The notes under the pieces were generated by a model. The model ran no database searches, had not been told where the DNA came from, and saw only the letters and a list, made by a program, of their open reading frames with translations. The translations under genes were made by a program, and so were the position numbers. Shown piece by piece: positions 48,523-56,928 of a DNA stretch of 64,000 nt. Source of the DNA: Tepidiforma sp. (GTDB lineage: Bacteria; Chloroflexota; Dehalococcoidia; Tepidiformales; Tepidiformaceae); NCBI GenBank assembly GCA_026003935.1, contig BPIE01000001.1:620001-684000 (forward strand). The letters are read 5' to 3'. The stretch's first letter is position 1, and each line of letters starts with the position of its first letter.

Positions 48523-50045
48523 TCGCGAATGGTGGTGCCGACCGTTGCGTTGGCATCGGGCGGGGGCGCAAGCTCGACGTCGAGACGGAACCCGAAGCGT
48601 GGGAGGAAGGGGGCCCAGCCGGGCACGACGCGAACGTCGGCTTCTTGGATAGCATACCGTTCGCGGAGGATCGATTTTGCGTCGGAGGGGCGGCGGCCTT
48701 TGACCGCGTCTTCGATGGCAGCGCTGGTGATATCGCGGGCGAACTCGGCCGAAAGGCGGATGGTGGTGGTGAAGGCGTCGGCCTCGGGGTCGTAGCGGCT
48801 GGCGCCGGTCTCGACGGCGCGGACGGTGCCGGGGAGGAATTCGCCGGCTGTGTCCCCGGGGATGAGCGCGTGGCGGGCGAAGGATTCGATGACGGCGGCA
48901 GGGATGGCGAGCGCGGTGGCGTCGACGGTGACGTCGAGGAACAGGACGGGGGAGGGGGTGCCGATGGGCGGGCGCGGGGTGCCGAGGGTGACTTCGGCCT
49001 GGGCGGTGCGGAGGAAGACAGCGTCGTGTGGGCGGGCGGCGGCGAGGTCGGCGCGCACTTCGTCGGCATCGGCGAGGGAGGCGGCGAGCTGGCGGATGGC
49101 GATGACGTCGGCTTCGGAGGGTGAGGGGCGCGGTTCGCTGGCGCCGCCGGCTGCCGGTTCGGGGTTGGTGACCTGGAGGAAGCGGTATCGTTCTTCGAAC
49201 CAGCCGGTGATGGAGCCGGCGGGGAGGTTGTACCGTTCGCCGGGCTGGCGCGCCACGACGGTAGCGGTGGCGGTGCCGTTGCGGGGAACGGTGACGTCGG
49301 CTTCGAGCTCGAAGTCCAGGAATTCGGGACCGCCGAAGAGAACGGTGCCAGCGACGACGACGACGTCGGCCTGGGTGGTGTTGGTGATGACGATGGCGGC
49401 GCGGGCGGGGGTGGTGCCAACGCGGACGGTCCCGGTCGTTGGGATGGCGAGGGTGTAGGTCCGGGACGCGGAGACGGGGACAGCAGGGAGGCGGGCGGCG
49501 TCGTAGTCGGGGGCTTCGAGGTCGCGGACGACGGTGACGGCCAGGGTTTCCGCGAGTGTTTCGGTCGGGGGATAGGCGACGACGGTGGCGGATGGCGCGA
49601 GGAAGAGGACGAGGAAGAGCGCGACGGCGGCGACGGCGGCGATGACGCCGACCTGGACGAGGCGTCCGATGGCCGGGGCGATGAACGAGACGGGGCCGAG
49701 CCGAACGACGTGGCGGCCGCCGGCATCCCAGCGGACCTGGTGCGGGCGGCGGGCGACGGGCACGCCGGACTGGCGCGCGCGGGAGGCGAGGGCGCGGGAG
49801 CGGGTGGCGACGGCGACGACGCGGCCGGTCTCTTCGGCGTGGCGCAGGAGGCGGCGCATGCCGAGCTCGGTGCTGAGCTGCCGGTTGCCGTCGGGCGCGT
49901 GGAGGACGACGGCCCACGTTGGGGCGGTGTCGAGGCGGCCGCAGATGGCGGCGATGTCTTCGTTGCGGTCGACGAGGACGACGGCGGCGAGGCCTTCGGC
50001 GGTGTCGGCTGGCGGGACGTCCTGCGGGGGTGGCGCGTTCGTCAG
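48519..50045 (-). CDS. One-pass membrane protein of unknown function, probable CTG start
   Basis: Cytoplasmic N-terminal domain with a repeated Rossmann-like pattern (VVLVDRNEDIAAICGRLDTA, VAVATRSRALASRARQSGVPV), a membrane segment (LVQVGVIAAVAAVALFLVLF) and a long beta-rich extracellular part, similar in style to baseplate-J-like proteins. The first ATG is at 49859, but the 62 codons upstream have almost only G or C at third positions and complete the N-terminal domain. The only plausible start there is a CTG at 50045, 7 bases after AAAGGAGG. Function unknown. Confidence 0.7.
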   Translation of the reverse strand: MTNAPPPQDVPPADTAEGLAAVVLVDRNEDIAAICGRLDTAPTWAVVLHAPDGNRQLSTELGMRRLLRHAEETGRVVAVATRSRALASRARQSGVPVARRPHQVRWDAGGRHVVRLGPVSFIAPAIGRLVQVGVIAAVAAVALFLVLFLAPSATVVAYPPTETLAETLAVTVVRDLEAPDYDAARLPAVPVSASRTYTLAIPTTGTVRVGTTPARAAIVITNTTQADVVVVAGTVLFGGPEFLDFELEADVTVPRNGTATATVVARQPGERYNLPAGSITGWFEERYRFLQVTNPEPAAGGASEPRPSPSEADVIAIRQLAASLADADEVRADLAAARPHDAVFLRTAQAEVTLGTPRPPIGTPSPVLFLDVTVDATALAIPAAVIESFARHALIPGDTAGEFLPGTVRAVETGASRYDPEADAFTTTIRLSAEFARDITSAAIEDAVKGRRPSDAKSILRERYAIQEADVRVVPGWAPFLPRFGFRLDVELAPPPDANATVGTTIRE

Positions 50046-50081
50046 CGTGCGGCCTCCTTTGGGGCTGGGCGAGCGGGCGTG

Positions 50082-52778
50082 CTAGCCGGAGAGCGCCTCC
50101 ATCCCGAGGCGGCGGGCCTCTGCGAGGGCGGCGTCGATGCGGGCCGGGTCTTTGGCGCCTGCCTGTGCGAGGTCGGGGCGGCCGCCGCCGCCGCCGCCGG
50201 CTGCCTGGGCGACGGCGCGGATGATGTTCCCGGCATGGATTCCGCGGGAGACGAGGTCGGGGGTGGCTGCTGCGATGAAGGCGGGCCTGTCGTCGATGGC
50301 GGCGGCGAGGATGACGAGGGCGGACTTGAGGCGGCTGCGGACCCGGTCGGCGATGTCGCGAAGGACGTCCTGGCTGAGCGCGTCGACGCGTGCGACGACG
50401 AGGGCAGCATCACCGACCCGGGTTGCATCGGCCACGAGGCCTTCGGTGATGGCGACTGCCTGGACGCGCGCGAGCTGTTCGGCCTGCCTGCGGAGGCGTT
50501 CGAGCTCGGACTGGAGGGATTCGATGCGGTCTTCGAGCTCGGCGGGGGAGGTATTGAGGCGGTCGGCGATACGGAGGAGGCGTTCCTGCTGCTCGAGGAG
50601 GTAGGTTTCGGCGGCGCGGCCGGTGACGGCTTCGATGCGGCGGGTGCCGGCGGCGACGGCGCCTTCGCGGATGATGTGGATGAAGCCGATCTGGCCGGTG
50701 TGGTGGACATGGGTGCCGCCGCAGAGCTCGGCGCTGAAGACGTGGCCGTCGTCGCGGATTTCGACGACGCGGACTTCGCTGCCGTACTTGTCGCCGAAGA
50801 AGGCGAGGGCGCCGGATTCGATGGCCTGCCGGTAGCCGGTGGTGCGCCACTGGACTTCGAGGTCGTGGCGGACTTTTTCGTTGGCGAGCTGCTGGACTTC
50901 GGCGAGCGCTTCGCGGGGGGTTTGTTCGAGGTGGGTGAAGTCGAAGCGGAGGCGGTCGGGGGTGACGAGGGAGCCCTGCTGGCGGACATGGGTGCCGAGA
51001 ATTGCGCGGAGTGCGGCGTGGAGGATGTGGGTGCCGGTGTGGTTGCGGGCGGCGCCGCGGCGCCAATGGAGGTCGACGGTGGCGGTGGCGCGCTGGCTGG
51101 CACGAATCTCTCCTTCGGCGACGCGGCCGCGGTGGACGATGGCGCCGCCGGAGGCCTGGGTGTCCTCGACGAGGAAGACGCCGGTGGGGGTGACGATGTT
51201 CCCGCGGTCGCCGACCTGGCCGCCGCCTTCGGGGTAGAAGGGGGTGAGGGAGAGGACGAGCTCGCCCTCCTGATTTGCGGTGAGGAGGTCGGCGAGGGTA
51301 CCGCCGCGGAGGATGGCGACGACGGCGGCCTCGGCCTCGGTGTGGGTGTAGCCCACGAAGCTGCTGTGGTCGTCGCCGAGCTGCTGGATGACGGGCGAGA
51401 CTTCGCCCTTGAGGAAAGAGCCCTGCTGCCGGGCGCGGGCCCGCTGGGCCTCGAGTGCGGCCTGGAAGCCGGCGTCGTCGAGGGTGAAGCCTTCCGCGGC
51501 GGCGATTTCGCGGGTGAGCTCGACGGGCAGGCCGAAGGTGTCGTAGAGGGTGAAGGCTTCGTCTCCGGGGATGGTGGCGGTGCCGGCGCGGCGGAGTCGT
51601 TCGAGGAGGTCGTCGAGGCGGTGGGAGCCGGCCTCGAGGGTGCGGGTGAAGCGCTCTTCCTCAGCGGAGAGGGCGCGCTGGATGAACTGCTGGTTTTCGA
51701 TGAGGTGGGGGTACGCGTTGCCGAGGCGTCCGATTGCGGCGGCTGCGAGGCGATGGGTGAACGGCTGGCTGACGCCCACTTTGCGGGCGAAGTAGATGGC
51801 GCGGCGGATGACGCGGCGGAGGACGTAGCCGCGGCCTTCGTTGCTGGGGACGACGCCGTCGCCGATGAGGAGGGTTGCGGCGCGGCAGTGCTCGGCCATG
51901 GCGCGGATGGCGTAGGCCTGGAGCTCGGATGCGCGGCCGCCGAGGTAGTCGACGCCGACGACGGCCTGTGCCTCGGCGAGGATGGGGAGGAAGATGTCGG
52001 TTTCGAAGACGGAGCGCCTGTCCTGGAGGACCATCGCGACACGTTCGAGGCCGCTCCCGGTATCGATGTTTTGGGCAGGGAGGCTGGTGCGGCGCCCGTC
52101 GGGGTGCTGGTAGAGCTGCATGAAGACGAGGTTCCAGATTTCGAGGAACCGGTCGCTGTAGCCGACGCCGGCGGGGCGGCCGTCGGGGCCGGTGTGGAGG
52201 CGGGCTTCGGCGGGGTCGCGGGCGGGGTCGAGGTCGTAGTAGATCTCGCTGTCGGGGCCGCAGGGGCCGCTGGCGCCGGGGGTGTCTTTGGGGAAGGAGA
52301 ACCAGTAGTTCAGGTCTTCGTCGCGGCGGTGGATGTGGTCATCGGGGAGGCCGACTTCGCGCCAGAAGCGGTGGCTGTCGTCGTCGTCGAGGTAAATGGT
52401 GGCGTGGAGTCGGGAGGGTTCGAGGCGGTAGACCTCGGTGAGGAGCTCCCATGCCCAGCGGATGGCTTCGCGCTTGAAGTAGTCGCCGAAGCTGAAGTTG
52501 CCGAGCATTTCGAAGGCGGTGAGGTGGGAGAGGTCGCCGACTTCTTCGATGTCGGTGGTCCGGAAGCAGCGCTGGACGGTGACGACGCGGGGTGCGGCGG
52601 GGGGTTCTTCGCCCATGAACTGGGGCTTGAACTGCTGCATGCCGGCCGAGGTGAACATGGAGGTTGGGTCGCCGATCGGGACGAGGGGCCACGGGGGAAG
52701 GAGAACGTGTCCGCGGTCGCGGAAGAAGGAGACGAAGGCGTCGCGGATTTCGTCGGAGGTGCGCGGCGGGGTGGTCAT
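50082..52778 (-). CDS. alaS: Alanyl-tRNA synthetase
   Basis: Full-length class II synthetase (898 aa). Catalytic core: FTSAGMQQFKPQFMGEEPP, VVTVQRCFRTTDIEEVGDLSHLTAFEMLGNFSFGDYF, GPDSEIYYDLD and NTDSGLERVAMVLQ-like NIDTGSGLERVAMVLQ. Editing domain zinc ligands are in RNHTGTHILHAALR and ELCGGTHVHHTGQIGFIHI. The C-terminal C-Ala domain has GGGGGGRPDLAQAGAKD. It has its own short-leader promoter and is the first gene of the minus-strand block. Confidence 0.97.
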   Translation of the reverse strand: MTTPPRTSDEIRDAFVSFFRDRGHVLLPPWPLVPIGDPTSMFTSAGMQQFKPQFMGEEPPAAPRVVTVQRCFRTTDIEEVGDLSHLTAFEMLGNFSFGDYFKREAIRWAWELLTEVYRLEPSRLHATIYLDDDDSHRFWREVGLPDDHIHRRDEDLNYWFSFPKDTPGASGPCGPDSEIYYDLDPARDPAEARLHTGPDGRPAGVGYSDRFLEIWNLVFMQLYQHPDGRRTSLPAQNIDTGSGLERVAMVLQDRRSVFETDIFLPILAEAQAVVGVDYLGGRASELQAYAIRAMAEHCRAATLLIGDGVVPSNEGRGYVLRRVIRRAIYFARKVGVSQPFTHRLAAAAIGRLGNAYPHLIENQQFIQRALSAEEERFTRTLEAGSHRLDDLLERLRRAGTATIPGDEAFTLYDTFGLPVELTREIAAAEGFTLDDAGFQAALEAQRARARQQGSFLKGEVSPVIQQLGDDHSSFVGYTHTEAEAAVVAILRGGTLADLLTANQEGELVLSLTPFYPEGGGQVGDRGNIVTPTGVFLVEDTQASGGAIVHRGRVAEGEIRASQRATATVDLHWRRGAARNHTGTHILHAALRAILGTHVRQQGSLVTPDRLRFDFTHLEQTPREALAEVQQLANEKVRHDLEVQWRTTGYRQAIESGALAFFGDKYGSEVRVVEIRDDGHVFSAELCGGTHVHHTGQIGFIHIIREGAVAAGTRRIEAVTGRAAETYLLEQQERLLRIADRLNTSPAELEDRIESLQSELERLRRQAEQLARVQAVAITEGLVADATRVGDAALVVARVDALSQDVLRDIADRVRSRLKSALVILAAAIDDRPAFIAAATPDLVSRGIHAGNIIRAVAQAAGGGGGGRPDLAQAGAKDPARIDAALAEARRLGMEALSG

Positions 52779-52792
52779 GGCGGTTCGTGGCC

Positions 52793-52822
52793 ATCCTAGG
52801 GGCGGGGTGCGCGGGATGTCGA
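52793..52822 (-). promoter_or_regulatory. Promoter of alaS
   Basis: Minus strand TCGACA, 18-base spacer, TAGGAT, 14 bases before the ATG, giving a leader of only about 7 bases. Confidence 0.55.
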
Positions 52823-52841
52823 GAGGAGGCCGGAGGTTGCC

Positions 52842-52871
52842 TTGACAGGGTTTTGGGGGGCTTCCTAGGAT
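52842..52871 (+). promoter_or_regulatory. Promoter of glmU
   Basis: TTGACA, 18-base spacer, TAGGAT, back to back with the alaS promoter. The roughly 95-base leader contains a small hairpin (GACGGA / TCCGTC near 52887) and no open frame of note. Confidence 0.7.
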
Positions 52872-52972
52872 GGATGACGGACGGGATATCCGTCTGTTAT
52901 GTGCGCTTCACCTGAACCTCCCAGTACGGGCTGGCACGGCGGAACTTCAGCGAGCTGCGGCGAGGCTGCCCG

Positions 52973-54325
52973 ATGAGCGGCGTGGGCGTGGTTGTCCTCG
53001 CGGCCGGCCTTGGTACGCGGATGCGCTCGAAGCTGCCCAAGGTGCTGCACCCGGTGTGTGGTGCTCCGATGGCGTGGCATGTGATCGCGGCGGCGCGGGC
53101 GCTGGAGCCGGCAACGATTGTCGTGGTTACCGGGCACGAAGCTGAGCGGGTCGAGGCGGCGCTCTCACCGGAGGGTGTGACGTTCGTACGGCAGGAGGTG
53201 CTGGACGGGACGGCAGGCGCGGTGCGGCGGTGCCGGGAGGCGCTGGCAGGCTGTGAACGGGTCGTGGTGCTGAACGGGGATGCGCCGCTCATCCGGGGCG
53301 AATCGCTGCGGGCGCTGGCTGCGGCAGCCGATGGGCGTGTGCTGGCGTTCGCGACGTGCCGGGTGGAGGAGCCTAGGCGGCTGGGGCGCGTGCTGCGCGG
53401 CGACGATGGGGAGGTGCGGGGCGTCGTGGAGGCCGCAGATTACGAGGGCCCGCCGGGGCCGGCGGAAATCAATGCGGGGCAGTATGTCTTCGAGGCGGAG
53501 TGGCTCTGGGAACGGCTGCCTGGGGTGCCGAGAAGCGGAACGGGCGAGTACTACCTGACTTCACTCATCGGGACGGCTGCTGCGGAAGGGAGGCCGGCGG
53601 GGACGGTCGCGATCGCGGCGGACGAGGCGCTGGGCGTGGACGACCGGGTGCGGCTGGCGGAGGCCGAGCGGCTGATGCGCCGGCGGGTGCTGGAGCGCCA
53701 CATGCTGGCGGGGGTGACGGTGGAGGACCCGGAGAGCACGTTCATCGACGCGCGGGCTCGGCTGAGCCGGGACGTGACGGTGCTGGCGGGCTCGCGGGTC
53801 GAGGGCGCGAGCGAGGTTGCGGAGGATGCGGTCATTGGGCCGAACACGACGCTTCGTCATGCGCGCATCGGCCGAGGGAGCCGGGTGGAGGCGTCGGTGG
53901 TGGAGGATTCGACCGTGGGCGAGGGGTGCCGCGTTGGGCCGTTCGCGCACATCCGCGGGGGTGCTTCAGTTGGGGATGGTTGCGAGGTGGGGAACTATGC
54001 GGAGATCAAGAACTCGCGGCTGGGGAGAGGGGTGAAGACGCACCACTTCAGCTATCTCGGGGATGCCGAGGTCGGGGATGGGACGAACATCGGGGCGGGG
54101 ACTATCACCTGCAACTTCGATGGCGAGGCGAAGCACCGGACGGTGATTGGGAGGGGGGTCTTCGTGGGTTCGGACACGATGCTGGTGGCGCCGGTGTCGC
54201 TGGGTGATGGCGCATTCACGGCGACTGGCTCGGTGGTCACGCGGGACGTGGCGGCGGGGCAGAGTGTGCGCGGTGTGCCGGCAAAGCCGTTCGAACGGAA
54301 GGAGCGCAGGCAGCCCTCGCCCTGA
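52973..54325 (+). CDS. glmU: Bifunctional UDP-GlcNAc pyrophosphorylase / glucosamine-1-phosphate acetyltransferase
   Basis: Makes UDP-GlcNAc for cell-envelope synthesis (450 aa). N-terminal nucleotidyltransferase: [65 protein letters not shown]-terminal left-handed beta-helix with hexapeptide repeats ([21 protein letters not shown]...), the acetyltransferase site [28 protein letters not shown] and [20 protein letters not shown] with weak GAGG 9 bases upstream. Confidence 0.95.
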   Translation: MSGVGVVVLAAGLGTRMRSKLPKVLHPVCGAPMAWHVIAAARALEPATIVVVTGHEAERVEAALSPEGVTFVRQEVLDGTAGAVRRCREALAGCERVVVLNGDAPLIRGESLRALAAAADGRVLAFATCRVEEPRRLGRVLRGDDGEVRGVVEAADYEGPPGPAEINAGQYVFEAEWLWERLPGVPRSGTGEYYLTSLIGTAAAEGRPAGTVAIAADEALGVDDRVRLAEAERLMRRRVLERHMLAGVTVEDPESTFIDARARLSRDVTVLAGSRVEGASEVAEDAVIGPNTTLRHARIGRGSRVEASVVEDSTVGEGCRVGPFAHIRGGASVGDGCEVGNYAEIKNSRLGRGVKTHHFSYLGDAEVGDGTNIGAGTITCNFDGEAKHRTVIGRGVFVGSDTMLVAPVSLGDGAFTATGSVVTRDVAAGQSVRGVPAKPFERKERRQPSP

Positions 54326-54343
54326 CGGGCGAAGGAGCCCCCG

Positions 54344-55612
54344 ATGGAAACGGCACATCTCCTTGCGGTTGGCGGTATTGGAGCGGGTTCGCTGGCGCTG
54401 GCAGCGATTGCGGCAACAGAGGCGGCGCTCGAGCGGGCGAACGACGTGCGCATCCGTGCACTGGCGGCGAGGGGCAACCGGGAGGCGCAGCGGATTGCGC
54501 CGAGCGTGGAGCAGCCGGGGCGGTACCTCGGGACGGTTACGGCGGGCCGGGTGCTGACGGCGACGCTGGTGATTGCGCTCTTCGCGTACCTTGGGGCAGA
54601 CCGGTACGGGGCAGCCGCCGGGGGCATCGGGTTCGGGATGGCCGGCGGTGCGCTGATGGCGATGGTGCAGATGGCGGTGGGGATGGTCGTCGCGCGGGCG
54701 CCGGAGTACGCGGCGCTCAAGCTCTCGGGGGTGGCGGTGGCGACGCGGCGGGTGTTTGCGGTGCCAGCGTTCGTACTTGGGCTCCCGGCGGCGCTGGCAG
54801 CGCGGTCGATCCGGCTGGTGACGCCGGAACCGGAGACAGACATCCTTGCGCTGGTGGAGCGGGAGGAGGCGCAAGGAGGTGTAGAGGAGCAGGAGCGGCG
54901 GATGATCCGGGGGGTCATCGCGCTCGAGGACAAGACGGCGCGGGAGATCATGGTGCCGCGCATCGATGTTGCGGCGGCCGAGATTGGGGCGACGGTTGGG
55001 GAGGTGGCCGCGATCGTCACGGAGCGGGGATTCAGCCGGGTACCGGTGTACCGCGAAAACATCGACGACATCGTGGGCATCGTGTATGCGAAGGACCTGC
55101 TCCGGGCGATGGCGAGCGGAGGACGAGACCGGCCGATCAGCGAGCTGGTGCGGGAGGCGTACTTCATCCCGGAATCGAAACGTCTCGACGAGCTGCTGAC
55201 GGAGATGCAGGCGCGCCGGACGCACATGGCGATCGTGGTGGACGAGTACGGGGGCACGGCAGGGATCGTGACGATCGAGGACCTGCTCGAGGAGATTGTG
55301 GGAGAGATCGAGGACGAGTACGACGTTGCGCGGCCGGCGATCGAGGTGATTTCGCCGGACGAGGTGGTGCTGGATGCGAGCACGAGCACGGACGCGCTCC
55401 GGGAGCTGTTCGGGCTGGAGGTGGAGTCGGAGGACTTCGACACGATCGGGGGATTCCTCATCCATCATCTCGGGCGGCTGCCGGCGGTGGGGGACGAGGT
55501 CACGGTGGACGGCCTGACGCTGCGCGTGCTGAGCATGTCGGGGCGGCGCGTGCGGCGGCTGCGGATTTCGCGGCAGCGCAGCGGGGAGCCGGAAGAGGTC
55601 GGGACGCGTTGA
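54344..55612 (+). CDS. CorC/hemolysin-family protein with paired CBS domains
   Basis: 422 aa. N-terminal membrane region with three or four hydrophobic segments (DUF21-like, weakly conserved). It is followed by [29 protein letters not shown], two CBS domains (residues about 200-325; [59 protein letters not shown]) and a CorC_HlyC domain ([21 protein letters not shown]). Members are linked to Mg2+/Co2+ homeostasis. GAAGGAG ribosome binding site. It follows glmU by 18 bases. Confidence 0.88.
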   Translation: METAHLLAVGGIGAGSLALAAIAATEAALERANDVRIRALAARGNREAQRIAPSVEQPGRYLGTVTAGRVLTATLVIALFAYLGADRYGAAAGGIGFGMAGGALMAMVQMAVGMVVARAPEYAALKLSGVAVATRRVFAVPAFVLGLPAALAARSIRLVTPEPETDILALVEREEAQGGVEEQERRMIRGVIALEDKTAREIMVPRIDVAAAEIGATVGEVAAIVTERGFSRVPVYRENIDDIVGIVYAKDLLRAMASGGRDRPISELVREAYFIPESKRLDELLTEMQARRTHMAIVVDEYGGTAGIVTIEDLLEEIVGEIEDEYDVARPAIEVISPDEVVLDASTSTDALRELFGLEVESEDFDTIGGFLIHHLGRLPAVGDEVTVDGLTLRVLSMSGRRVRRLRISRQRSGEPEEVGTR

Positions 55613-55671
55613 GGCAGGCAGGGGAACGCTGCGGCGGAAGTACAGGGGACGCATGGTGGGGGCGGGCCTGC

Positions 55672-55677
55672 TAGGAT
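55672..55677 (+). promoter_or_regulatory. -10 box, leaderless promoter of dprA
   Basis: TGCTAGGAT (extended -10), ending 7 bases before the GTG at 55685, so the transcript would begin at the start codon. No clear -35 box. Confidence 0.5.
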
Positions 55678-55684
55678 TCCGCCG

Positions 55685-56794
55685 GTGATGAGTGAGCGTG
55701 ACGAGCTGCCGTACTGGCTGGCGCTGCGGCGGGCCGGGCTGGGCTCGACGAGTTTTGCGCTGCTGATTGCGAAGTTCGGGTCGATCGGGGAGGCATGGCA
55801 GGCACCGGCGGGTGAGCTGCGGGCGGCGGGCGTCGAGGAGCAGTACGTCCGGAGCATGGCGCGCGTGAGGGCGAGCTTCGATGCGGACCAGGAGCTGGAG
55901 GCGCTCGAGCGGGCAGGCGCGCGGGCGCTGACATGGCGGGACGAGGGATATCCTGAGCGGCTGCGGCAGATTGCGCAGAGTCCGCCGGTGCTGGTGGTGC
56001 GAGGGGCTGCAGGGCCGGAGTTCCCGCAGGCGGTGGCGGTGGTGGGCACGCGGGGGGTGACACCGTACGGGCGGCAGGCGACGGAGAGCTTCTGCGGGGC
56101 GCTGGCGGAACTGGGCGTGGCGATTGTCAGCGGGCTGGCGCGCGGGGTGGACGCCATCGCGCACCGCGTAGCGGTCGAACGGGGTGCGCCGACGGTGGCA
56201 GTGCTGGCGGGCGGCATCGACCGGGTGTACCCCCGGGAGCATGCAGGGCTGGCGGAGCGGATTTGCGAGGTGGGGTGCCTCGTGAGCGAGTATCCGCTGG
56301 GGACGCCGGCGCGGCGGGACTTCTTCCCGCGGCGAAACCGGATTCTGTCGGGGCTGGCGCGGGCGGTACTGGTGGTGGAAGCGGGGGAAGGGAGCGGTGC
56401 GCTTCACACGGCGAACTGGGCGTTCGAGCAGGGGCGGGACGTGTTCGCGGTGCCGGGGAGCGTCTTTTCGCCGCAGAGTGCGGGGACGAACCAGCTCATC
56501 CGGGAGAATACGGCGAAGCTGGTGGCGCGGCCGGAGCAGTTGTGCGAGGAGCTGAACCTCCTCGGGAGCGGGGCGCAATTCCCGCTGCTGCGGGACGCGG
56601 CACCGCCGAAGCCCGCGGGAGCCGGGCGGAGCGACGACCCGATCCTGGCGCTGCTGGCGCGGGGGCCGCTGCATATCGACGAGCTGACGCGTGCGCTGGG
56701 GCAGTCGGCGGCGGAGGTTTCGGGGGCGCTGAGCCTTTTGGAGATTGACGGGCTCATTCGACAGACGGGGCCGATGACCTACGCCATCGCGTAG
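55685..56794 (+). CDS. dprA: DNA-processing protein DprA
   Basis: Loads RecA on incoming single-stranded DNA in transformation (369 aa). Rossmann-like core: AVVGTRGVTPYGRQATESF, VSGLARGVDAIAHRVAVERG, VLAGGIDRVYPREHAGLAERI, FFPRRNRILSGLARAVLVVEAGEGSGALHTANWAFEQGRDVFAVPGS (landmarks), and PQSAGTNQLIRENTAKLV. The C-terminal winged helix (residues about 310-369) is of the DprA_WH type. The start is GTG 55685 or the adjacent ATG 55688; the leaderless promoter favours the GTG. Confidence 0.94.
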   Translation: MMSERDELPYWLALRRAGLGSTSFALLIAKFGSIGEAWQAPAGELRAAGVEEQYVRSMARVRASFDADQELEALERAGARALTWRDEGYPERLRQIAQSPPVLVVRGAAGPEFPQAVAVVGTRGVTPYGRQATESFCGALAELGVAIVSGLARGVDAIAHRVAVERGAPTVAVLAGGIDRVYPREHAGLAERICEVGCLVSEYPLGTPARRDFFPRRNRILSGLARAVLVVEAGEGSGALHTANWAFEQGRDVFAVPGSVFSPQSAGTNQLIRENTAKLVARPEQLCEELNLLGSGAQFPLLRDAAPPKPAGAGRSDDPILALLARGPLHIDELTRALGQSAAEVSGALSLLEIDGLIRQTGPMTYAIA

Positions 56795-56839
56795 GCCGGC
56801 CGAATTTCGGGATGGAGGCAAGGAAACGAGAAACCGCGC

Positions 56840-56869
56840 TGGACAGAGGCGCGCGGGGATCTCTACCTT
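56840..56869 (+). promoter_or_regulatory. Putative promoter of topA
   Basis: TGGACA, 18-base spacer, TACCTT, giving a leader of about 50 bases before the GTG at 56929. Supports the later start. Confidence 0.4.
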
Positions 56870-56895
56870 GGAAAGTCCCGGCTGAATGTCCCGGC

Positions 56896-56916
56896 CCCGG
56901 GGAATTTGAGGGGAAC
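56896..56916 (+). repeat. Leader motif copy 3 (before topA)
   Basis: CCCGGGGAATTTGAGGGGAAC, 21 bases, closely matching the copies before urtB and urtA. It contains a GAGGGG that could serve as ribosome binding site, though 15 bases from the GTG. Confidence 0.4.
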
Positions 56917-56928
56917 AGCGAGAGCAAG

